Program-made: the position numbers and the translations under genes
Notes under the pieces: generated by a model
What the model saw: the letters and a program-made list of their open reading frames with translations, nothing else
Databases searched by the model: none
Told to the model about the DNA's origin: nothing
Assembly (NCBI GenBank): GCA_020431945.1
Contig: JAGQHH010000637.1
Coordinates: 1-12,602, forward strand
Source: Cyanobacteria bacterium HKST-UBA02
GTDB taxonomy: Bacteria; Cyanobacteriota; Vampirovibrionia; Obscuribacterales; Obscuribacteraceae
Length of the DNA stretch: 12,602 nt
Reading direction: 5' to 3'
In this document: in pieces, positions 1 to 6,543 of the stretch
How the letters are laid out: each line of letters begins with the position of its first letter
Numbering within the stretch: the first letter of the stretch is position 1

Positions 1-89
1 GATAGGTAGCTCTTTTCATTTAGAGGGGCGCCCGGGCGGGCATAAAGCCTTCGGGAACTTGACCTTTATACAGAGAGATAGAACAGAAA

Positions 90-1955
90 ATGACCGAAGC
101 CACAGAGAAAGTCATTACAGAACAGCTGGGACCGGCAACCCAGGACGATATAGTCATTCTGAAATATTCTCCTGACATCATCGACGAGATTACCGGACTC
201 TCCAAAGGGAAACATCGTTTCGAGGCGGTGGTCATAGACACCACCCTGTGCGGCTATCTGTTCCCCGCCGAGATCATGATCGAGGCGAGCAAACTGGCTG
301 AATCTCTGGTGGAGGTCCGGGGAGCGATTATTTTCCTGAAAACCGACAGCGCTGTTGCGATTATCCGGGAAACCCTTACCGGGGCGCCTTCTTTCAAAGT
401 GTTCGGCAGCTACTCGGAGATTTTCGACTATTCCCCTACTCTCACCCGCTATCTCAAGTCGGCCCTGGGCACTTCAGCCGGCTTCGAGGAAGAGGGCGCC
501 GACCTCTCCAGACAGATCCTCATGTCCGCAGTGCCTGTGATGACCGAGGTCGGGCTCGAAGAAAAGACCAATTTCGAGACTCCCGGAAGGCTCATCGCCG
601 TCCTCGCCCTGATCGACAATTATTCGCCCCTGGCCTCGATTATCGCTCGCTGCCAGGAAAAATTCACCGAAGACCAGCTCCTCGAGACGATCAGAGAGCT
701 CGAGCAGAAAAAGCTGATTTATCCGGTGTTCAGTAAAGTGCCTTTCCTGGCCAACTGTTTCAAGAATCAGAGCTCTTTCAGCCTGGACGAATACTTCAAA
801 GGCTGCCAGGTCTTGAGCCAGCCTCAGATTGACGAGCTCCAGCTCGAGATCCAGGGCACCCCCCTGAAAGAGAGGATGAGTATCGGCACCCTGGCTGTCA
901 AGCGCGGCATGATCAACGCCCGGGAGCTGGAGGTCTGCATCCAGGACCAGGCTTTCTACGGACAGTCCGATACCGACGGCAAGACCTCGGTGAAATCGGT
1001 CTCGGCAGGAACCACCGAGGAAGCCCGGGTACAGTCCCTGGTCGGTCACCTGGGCTCCACAGACCCCATGAGCCTTTTGCAGAACATGGCCACAAACCGC
1101 GAAACAGGCTTGCTTTCGGTAGAGAACCGCGACATGCAGTTCAAGGCTCATTTCGAGAACGGCAAGCCGGTGCACGCCAGGATAGGCAGAATCCACGGCA
1201 ACTCTGCCGTGACCGAGTTCGCCTCGTCATGGAAGCACGGGATCTTTGTTTTCATCAAACGCAATCCCAGCATCGACCTCACCAAGGACACCTGCAAGAT
1301 CACCAAGCCCCTGGACAAGCTGCTTCTCGACGCAGCCCTGGCCCAGGACAATATGGAAGTAGTCTGGAAAAAGCTTCCCAACGGAGCCGATTCGGCTCTC
1401 GAGAAGAACGAGAGCAAAAAGGCCAAACTCGAAGGTGAGCCCCTCATCGAGCCCCGGGAAAAGCAAAAGCTCACCGAAGAGCAGATGGCCCTTGCCAAGC
1501 GTGTCTGGGAATCCTGCGACGGTCTCTCCTCCATTTCGAGGTTGATCAAAAACCTCGGTGACGTCACCACCTCCGACGCCGCCTTCGCCATCGACATCCT
1601 CCTGGAATACGAGCTGGTGACGGTTCCGGACGGCGATCTGACCAAGCCCCTGGAGAAATTCCAGAAACTCGTCATGGCCATCCGGGAGCACCTGGGCAAC
1701 GAGCGCAACAGCGCTTTCCTGCGTTTGAGCTTCCGGGACACCCTGCTTAATTCCGGGCGGGGAAGGGTTTTCATACTCAGCCCCAAATGCGAGGTGGGGG
1801 TGGACATGGCAGTCGCCCGCCGGGCGGGAACCTCCCTTTCCACGGTTCTTTCGGACCTGGAGAACTGGCAGGTGAAATACATTGAATATGTTTCTCAAGA
1901 GGTGGAGAAGTCGGCGCTCCTTTCCATAATTAGAGAAGTGCACGAACAAAGCTAA
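90..1955 (+). CDS. DUF4388 (PatA N-terminal-like) multi-module regulatory/scaffold protein
   Basis: A 621-residue soluble protein without signal peptide or membrane segment. Residues about 317-415 match the DUF4388 pattern: a GHLGS opening, SLLQNMATNRETGLLSV, then FENGKPVHARIG, and a WKHGIFVF stretch near the end. This domain is known from cyanobacterial PatA and many gliding, pilus or two-component proteins. By eye, residues about 43-115 look like a degenerate STAS-type fold (VVIDTTLCGYLFP, then a late VFGSYSEIFDY). Residues about 165-213 and 470-525 each look like a small winged helix, and residues about 238-290 resemble the GspE/MshE N-terminal helical repeat (SIGTLAVKRGMINARELE). These three assignments are inferences; DUF4388 is the firm one. 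The ATG at 90 follows a weak AGAGAGA at 72-78. The gene ends 69 bases before the LRV-protein start and may be co-transcribed with it. Likely role: a signalling or motility adaptor with no visible catalytic domain. The target is unknown. Confidence 0.85.
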   Translation: MTEATEKVITEQLGPATQDDIVILKYSPDIIDEITGLSKGKHRFEAVVIDTTLCGYLFPAEIMIEASKLAESLVEVRGAIIFLKTDSAVAIIRETLTGAPSFKVFGSYSEIFDYSPTLTRYLKSALGTSAGFEEEGADLSRQILMSAVPVMTEVGLEEKTNFETPGRLIAVLALIDNYSPLASIIARCQEKFTEDQLLETIRELEQKKLIYPVFSKVPFLANCFKNQSSFSLDEYFKGCQVLSQPQIDELQLEIQGTPLKERMSIGTLAVKRGMINARELEVCIQDQAFYGQSDTDGKTSVKSVSAGTTEEARVQSLVGHLGSTDPMSLLQNMATNRETGLLSVENRDMQFKAHFENGKPVHARIGRIHGNSAVTEFASSWKHGIFVFIKRNPSIDLTKDTCKITKPLDKLLLDAALAQDNMEVVWKKLPNGADSALEKNESKKAKLEGEPLIEPREKQKLTEEQMALAKRVWESCDGLSSISRLIKNLGDVTTSDAAFAIDILLEYELVTVPDGDLTKPLEKFQKLVMAIREHLGNERNSAFLRLSFRDTLLNSGRGRVFILSPKCEVGVDMAVARRAGTSLSTVLSDLENWQVKYIEYVSQEVEKSALLSIIREVHEQS

Positions 1956-2024
1956 AGTAAGTCGTGAAATAACTGGCTAAAATTGCATGGTTCAGAGCCA
2001 ATCCCGAGTCAATTGCCAAGAACC

Positions 2025-3956
2025 ATGACAAGAAACGCACTGCTTACCACAGCCATATTGCTGTCCCTGGTCTACCCACTGCAAGCCCCAGCCGCCAGTA
2101 CCGCCGGCGACGCTGCCTCGGCCCTGTCGCCTCCCCAGAAGCGGGTCCGGATAACGGCTCCTTCGCCTTCCGGTCAGATCAAGCTGGCGGTGGCCGCCAA
2201 CCCTTCTACTGATGCCGGACTTCTGGCGAAGCTGGCCAGAGACGACAATGACGCCGTCCGCAGAGCGGTGGCGGAGAATTCCAACTGCTCGGAAGACACC
2301 AAGCAATTACTTGCCGGCGATGCCGACCAGCTCGTCATCGAAGCCCTGCTTCGCAACAAAGCCGGTCTCAGCGCCGACACCCTGGACAGGATGGTGGAAG
2401 GCGAGCAGCCGAAAGTCTGCGAGACCATTGCCGCCAACGCCCTGACACCGCCCGCGGTGCTGACCAGACTGGCCCACGGCAAGACCCAGACCGAATATCT
2501 GCTACTCTCCCTGGCCCGCAATCCCAGCGCCCCGCCCGAGGTGATCGATCGCCTGGTCTCGGTGGGCGATCGTCTGGTGCGTACCTTCATGGCTCGCCAG
2601 GACAAGCTGAGCTCGAAAGCATACGAGCAGCTCTCTCGAGACGGCGATCTCGGCGTACGGTCCATGGTAGCGGGCAATCCGACGGTGCCCCCATCGCTTC
2701 TCAGCCAGCTCGCCCATGACTCGCACATGGTGGTGCGCATCGGCGTGGCCGGCAACCCTTCCACTCTGCCGTCCACCCTGGCGGAGCTGGCTTCGGACAA
2801 GCGCTGGGAAGTGCGTATGGAAGTAGTGCTCAACCCCCGCACACCGGTCGATACCATCAAGACTCTGAGCCGGGACAAGATAGAGAAAGTCCGCTGGGGA
2901 GCAGGAGCGAATCCTGTGACACCAAAGGAGGTGCTGAGCACGCTTGCTTCCGACAAGAGCTTGAAAGTGCGCTCGGCGGTAATGGCTAATTCCAACGCCA
3001 CCACCGACGATATCGCTAAGATTCTCGAGGAGTCGGACATAGCCACCGCCCAGATCGCCGCCTCGCGTCAGGACCTCGGTCCGGAAGCCATGGCCAGCCT
3101 GGCGGGGAACCAGTCGCCCCTGGTCCGTTTCGTCCTGGCCGCCAACCACAGCCTGCCGACGAACCTCGCCGAGAAGCTCGCCTCCGACAGCGATTATTCG
3201 GTGCGCGCCAGCCTCGCCGGCAACAATTTCCAGGGTCAGCAAGCCGAGCAAATTGAGACAGCCGCCAAGATTCTTTCGGCACTCAAAGACGATAAGAGCG
3301 AAGTGGTCAGACAGTCCCTGGCCAGCAATCCCCTGGTACCGGCCGACACCCTGGCGCTAATGGCCGAAGACTCATCCTCGGCGGTGCGCAAAGCCCTGGC
3401 GGCCAATCCCAATACCCCTGAGAGGACCCTGATGCTGCTTGCTCTGGACAATGACCTGGGCATCAAGCAACAGCTACTTGTAAGGCACAACCTCAGCGAA
3501 GAGCTGCTCAGAAAAATCGCCGGAGAAGCCGATACCCTGCTGAAGATGCACCTGGCTACCGGCTCTCTGACCTCGCCTTCGGTGCTTGCCGGAATCGCCA
3601 CCGAAAAAGATCCGACCCTGCGAGCGATGAGCGCAGGCAATCCGCGCCTGCCGGCCGAGTCGGTGAAGAAACTCGCCGGGGATGAAAGTCCGGTGGTGCG
3701 CTCCGCGGCTGCCACCAATGTCAATATCACCGGCGATGTCCTCGCCGAGCTCGCCTCGGACAGCGAGGACCGCGTCAGGATAGCCGCTGCCGGCAATCCG
3801 CATTGCACCGAAGACACCCTCGAGAAGCTCGCCGCCGATCCCCGTCCCGAAGTGAGACGTGCGGTGGCGGCCAATCCGCGAACCGGCGCCGATACCCTGG
3901 CGCGTCTGGCCAAAGACGACGCAGCCTGGCTGGCTTCTCCCGAAACAGGACGATAA
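2025..3956 (+). CDS. Exported leucine-rich-repeat-variant (LRV) solenoid protein
   Basis: A 643-residue protein. Residues 1-25 form a signal peptide: basic MTRN, hydrophobic core ALLTTAILLSLVYPL, likely cleavage after APAAS or nearby. From residue 52 to the C-terminus the protein is almost entirely a tandem array of 22 units of about 26 residues with the consensus VRxAVAxNPxTPxxxLxxLAxD. This is the LRV family (Pfam LRV/HEAT-like), first described in an Azotobacter protein carrying an N-terminal Fe-S cluster. No cysteine cluster is present here; the only three cysteines I see are scattered in the repeats. I prefer the ATG at 2025 over an in-frame TTG at 1983, because the ATG puts the signal peptide at the N-terminus. 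Neither start has a clear Shine-Dalgarno sequence. The stop is 15 bases before the thiolase start, suggesting one transcript. A binding or scaffold role in the periplasm or at the cell surface is inferred from the solenoid. The ligand is unknown. Confidence 0.88.
   Translation: MTRNALLTTAILLSLVYPLQAPAASTAGDAASALSPPQKRVRITAPSPSGQIKLAVAANPSTDAGLLAKLARDDNDAVRRAVAENSNCSEDTKQLLAGDADQLVIEALLRNKAGLSADTLDRMVEGEQPKVCETIAANALTPPAVLTRLAHGKTQTEYLLLSLARNPSAPPEVIDRLVSVGDRLVRTFMARQDKLSSKAYEQLSRDGDLGVRSMVAGNPTVPPSLLSQLAHDSHMVVRIGVAGNPSTLPSTLAELASDKRWEVRMEVVLNPRTPVDTIKTLSRDKIEKVRWGAGANPVTPKEVLSTLASDKSLKVRSAVMANSNATTDDIAKILEESDIATAQIAASRQDLGPEAMASLAGNQSPLVRFVLAANHSLPTNLAEKLASDSDYSVRASLAGNNFQGQQAEQIETAAKILSALKDDKSEVVRQSLASNPLVPADTLALMAEDSSSAVRKALAANPNTPERTLMLLALDNDLGIKQQLLVRHNLSEELLRKIAGEADTLLKMHLATGSLTSPSVLAGIATEKDPTLRAMSAGNPRLPAESVKKLAGDESPVVRSAAATNVNITGDVLAELASDSEDRVRIAAAGNPHCTEDTLEKLAADPRPEVRRAVAANPRTGADTLARLAKDDAAWLASPETGR
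2178..3929 (+). repeat. 22-unit LRV coding repeat array (about 78-base period)
   Basis: Twenty-two diverged in-frame units encode the solenoid of the LRV protein. Most units are exactly 26 codons. Exceptions are unit 3 (27), unit 4 (25), unit 5 (29) and unit 14 (35). Unit 14, near 3201-3305, carries a nine-residue polar, glutamine-rich insertion. Units 3-6 and 17-18 depart most from the NPxTP core. The units differ at many bases, so the array is old and not a recently expanded satellite. Confidence 0.85.
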
Positions 3957-3971
3957 GAAAGGAAACTAGAC

Positions 3972-5189
3972 ATGGTCGATGCAGTCGAAGCAGTAATAGT
4001 CGATGCGGTGAGGACTCCCATCGGTCGGTACGGAGGCGCCCTCAAAGAAGTCCGGGCGGACGACCTGGCGGCCCTGGTGATCAAAGCCATAGTCGAGCGC
4101 AACGAGCTCGATCCGGCTTCCATCGAAGATGTTCTCATGGGCTGCGCCAACCAGGCAGGGGAGGACAACCGCAATGTCGCCCGCATGTCGGTGCTGCTTG
4201 CCGGACTGCCGGTGACAGTCCCGGGCGGCACGGTCAACCGTCTCTGCGGCTCCGGACTGATGGCGGTGAACGAGGCCGTAGCCCAGATAAAGAGCGGTCA
4301 GGGCGATATTTTCATAGCCGGAGGGGTCGAGTCCATGAGCCGCTCGCCTTTTGTCATGGCCAAACCCGAGCTTGCTTTCCCCCGCGGCGACATGACCCTT
4401 TTCGACACCACCCTGGGCTGGCGTTTCACCAACAAGAAGCTGGCAGCCATGCACCACCCGTACGCCATGGGCGAGACCGCCGAGAATCTCGCCGAGAAAT
4501 ACGGCATCGCCCGGGATCGTCAGGATGAGTTCGCTCTCTCGAGCCAGCACAAATATGGCGAGGCCCAGAAAGCCGGACGCTTCAAAGACGAGATCCTGCC
4601 TGTTACTCTGCCCCCGGTCAAGAAAGACCCGAGTCCCCGGATCGTCGACACCGACGAGCACCCGAGACCGCAAACCACCATGGCGGACCTGAGCAAGCTG
4701 AGAGCGGCTTTTCGTGAAGGCGGCTCGGTCACCGCCGGCAATTCTTCCGGTATCAATGACGGTGCTTCGGCCCTGCTCATTATGTCAGCGGAAAAAGCCC
4801 GGGAGCTCGGGAAGAAACCCATGGCGAAAGTGCTCTCCTCGGCGGTGGCCGGAGTCGATCCTGCCACCATGGGGGAAGGTCCTGTGCCGGCTTCTCGAAA
4901 AGCCCTGGAAAGAGCCGGTCTGTCGGTTTCGGACCTTGATCTGGTGGAGCTCAACGAAGCTTTTGCCGTACAGGTCCTCGCTTGTATAGATCAGCTCGCG
5001 ATCCCCACCGATCGGCTCAACGTCAATGGCGGCTCCATCGCTCTCGGACATCCCCTGGGAGCAAGCGGCGCCCGCATCCTCACCACCCTTCTCTATGAGA
5101 TGGGCAGGCGGGGTTCCCGGCATGGTCTGGCCACCATGTGTATCGGTGTCGGCCAGGGTATAGCTACCGTGGTGGAAGGCGTCCGATAA
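3972..5189 (+). CDS. Acetyl-CoA C-acyltransferase (thiolase), PcaF/PaaJ-like
   Basis: A 405-residue full-length thiolase, the usual size. It catalyses reversible CoA-dependent cleavage of 3-oxoacyl-CoA (or acetoacetyl-CoA formation) in the cytoplasm. All catalytic elements are present: nucleophile Cys92 in NRLCGSG, NEAF at 328-331, His360 in GHPLGASG and Cys390 in CIGVGQG. The segments RTPIGRYGGAL, CANQAGEDNRNVARMS and DTTLGWRF are typical of the 3-oxoadipyl-CoA thiolase (PcaF/PaaJ) branch. However, no aromatic-degradation genes are nearby, so a general beta-ketothiolase role in fatty-acid or hydroxybutyrate metabolism is equally possible and I give no symbol. The ATG at 3972 has a good ribosome-binding site, AAGGA at 3959-3963, with an 8-base spacer. 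The short gap to the LRV gene suggests co-transcription, although the two products share no obvious function. Confidence 0.93.
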   Translation: MVDAVEAVIVDAVRTPIGRYGGALKEVRADDLAALVIKAIVERNELDPASIEDVLMGCANQAGEDNRNVARMSVLLAGLPVTVPGGTVNRLCGSGLMAVNEAVAQIKSGQGDIFIAGGVESMSRSPFVMAKPELAFPRGDMTLFDTTLGWRFTNKKLAAMHHPYAMGETAENLAEKYGIARDRQDEFALSSQHKYGEAQKAGRFKDEILPVTLPPVKKDPSPRIVDTDEHPRPQTTMADLSKLRAAFREGGSVTAGNSSGINDGASALLIMSAEKARELGKKPMAKVLSSAVAGVDPATMGEGPVPASRKALERAGLSVSDLDLVELNEAFAVQVLACIDQLAIPTDRLNVNGGSIALGHPLGASGARILTTLLYEMGRRGSRHGLATMCIGVGQGIATVVEGVR

Positions 5190-5254
5190 TACCCGAAAAA
5201 TAGCCGGGCGGTGTCCGATCCGATCACTCTACGTTTAAGTTGTTCTCTTACTCA

Positions 5255-5266
5255 GGTATAAATACC
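5255..5266 (+). promoter_or_regulatory. Palindromic possible -10 element upstream of the phosphoesterase gene
   Basis: A perfect 12-base palindrome, GGTATAAATACC, lies 29 bases before the GTG start of the phosphoesterase gene. It contains TATAAA (5257-5262), a 5-of-6 match to a sigma-70 -10 box. No convincing -35 box is present: TTTAAG sits at the right distance but matches poorly. It could be a promoter whose -10 is overlapped by an operator, or chance in an AT-rich gap. Confidence 0.25.
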
Positions 5267-5276
5267 AGGACGAGTA

Positions 5277-5293
5277 TCAGATCTTAAGACTGA
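5277..5293. promoter_or_regulatory. Near-palindrome abutting the phosphoesterase start codon
   Basis: The sequence TCAGATCTTAAGACTGA is an inverted repeat (TCAG-TCTT / AAGACTGA) with one extra A in the left arm. It ends 2 bases before the GTG start at 5296, where a Shine-Dalgarno sequence would be expected; no good one is visible. Its position would suit an operator or a translation-limiting hairpin in the leader. Function is inferred only. Confidence 0.25.
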
Positions 5294-5295
5294 CA

Positions 5296-6543
5296 GTGAC
5301 ATTCACCTTTCTCCAGCTCTCCGACGTCCACCTGGACTCCCCCCAGAATCACGGGGTGATTTCTTACGGGCCGGCGCAGCGCGCCGAGCGCTATGCCGAT
5401 CTGGTGGAAGCCCTGGTCAACGCCCTGATGATCGGCCGCGAGCGCAATGTCGACGCCGTTTTCATCGCCGGCGGTCTCTGGAATCACGATACGATCCGCT
5501 CCACCACCGCCGGCACGGTGCTCGAGGCTGTCGAAGAGCTGGGGACCACACCGGTATATATCCTTCCCTCGGACAGCGACCCCTTTACCATCGAATCGCC
5601 TTACAACTCGCGCTTCCTGTCCGCCCGGGGCATGCGAGGCTGGCCCCGGAACGCCGTCATATTCAAGAACTCGGAGTTCGTCACCCATCGCCATCCCAAC
5701 CGTCCCGAAGTAACGGTGACCGGCTTCGCCAGCACCACCAGGACACGGGTGCGGCAGCGTCTTCTATCCGAGCCTGTCTGTCCGGACGAGCGAGGGGAGC
5801 TGAGCATCCTCCTCTATCACGGCAGCCTGGACTCCTATGGCGGAATGGACGGCACGGATCCCACCAGGGTATCGGCGCCCTTCTCGAAAGAAGAGCTTCG
5901 GGAACAGGGATTCACCTACGCCGCCCTCGGCCACCATCATGAATACACCGAAGTGCGGGACGACGAAGGGCTTCTCCTGGGCGCCTATTCCGGTTGTCTC
6001 GCCGGTCGCAATTTCGAGGAGATCGGCCCCCGGGTGGCGGTGATCGGCACTATCGAGAACGGGGAGACCATTCTCGAGCCGGTAGAAGTCTCCCGCAACC
6101 GTCTTATGTATATCGCCGTGGACGTTTCCGGACTCGACTACGATGCTCTCAAAGAAGAGATCGTGATCTCCATGGAAGAGCAGGAGGTCAGACCCGAAGA
6201 AGACATCGTCACCCTGGTGATGGACGGCCGGTATTCCCAGGGCGCCCACCCGGAGGAAGTGATCCACGAGATCCAGGACGCCTTCCGCCGCCTGATCATC
6301 GTCGATCGCACCAGACCCGACTATCTTTCCGAAGAGTTCGATCCTCGCACCACCGAGGCGACTTTCGTCGAGAACATGCTCGATCGCATGCACCAGGCCG
6401 AAGAGCTTCGTCAGCGGGAGACCGTGGGAGACAGCCTCACCGGCATTCCGGCTTTCCTCTCCGGAAAGACCGTGGAAGATGCCCTCTATTACGGTCTCGA
6501 CGCCCTCAAGAACAGAAAGGTGACGGTCCGCCATGTGGATTGA
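5296..6543 (+). CDS. SbcD/Mre11/YhaO-like metallophosphoesterase with atypical active site
   Basis: A 415-residue protein of the calcineurin-like phosphoesterase fold, in the branch of DNA-repair exonuclease subunits. Motif I is intact (LQLSDVHLDS, D10 and H12). Motif IV is present as LLYHGSLDS (H175), and motif V as ALGHHHEY (H213, H215). Two motifs are altered. The usual GDxFD of motif II reads GGLWN (59-63), so the metal-bridging Asp is Gly60. The usual GNHD of motif III reads SDSD (92-95), so the catalytic His is Ser94. Residues 245-360 fit the capping region after the nuclease core. The GTG at 5296 is chosen because motif I must lie at the very N-terminus and no other start is close; the ribosome-binding site is weak. 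The gene overlaps the ATPase gene by 11 bases, so the products are probably translationally coupled partners. The family nicks or trims DNA ends; here nuclease activity is uncertain. Confidence 0.88.
   Translation: MTFTFLQLSDVHLDSPQNHGVISYGPAQRAERYADLVEALVNALMIGRERNVDAVFIAGGLWNHDTIRSTTAGTVLEAVEELGTTPVYILPSDSDPFTIESPYNSRFLSARGMRGWPRNAVIFKNSEFVTHRHPNRPEVTVTGFASTTRTRVRQRLLSEPVCPDERGELSILLYHGSLDSYGGMDGTDPTRVSAPFSKEELREQGFTYAALGHHHEYTEVRDDEGLLLGAYSGCLAGRNFEEIGPRVAVIGTIENGETILEPVEVSRNRLMYIAVDVSGLDYDALKEEIVISMEEQEVRPEEDIVTLVMDGRYSQGAHPEEVIHEIQDAFRRLIIVDRTRPDYLSEEFDPRTTEATFVENMLDRMHQAEELRQRETVGDSLTGIPAFLSGKTVEDALYYGLDALKNRKVTVRHVD

Noticed and set aside
1..89. Promoter or upstream gene end at the left edge
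   Set aside because: TTGACC at 59-64 resembles a -35 box, but no -10 box fits before the start codon, and no coding signal can be judged in so short a stretch.
474..1949. Several minus-strand open frames opposite the DUF4388 gene
   Set aside because: They overlap each other and the supported gene, and none shows a domain or a good start.
1983..2024. In-frame TTG start 14 codons upstream of the LRV protein ATG
   Set aside because: It would bury the signal peptide behind a polar leader and has no ribosome-binding site; the ATG at 2025 is better.
3236..4237. Long minus-strand open frame (333 codons) across the LRV and thiolase genes
   Set aside because: It is antisense to two clear genes, its Ser/Arg/Ala-rich product follows the repeat period, and it has no recognisable domain.
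5190..5210. Short CCCG...CGGG stem after the thiolase stop as a terminator
   Set aside because: The stem is only 4 base pairs and no T-run follows.
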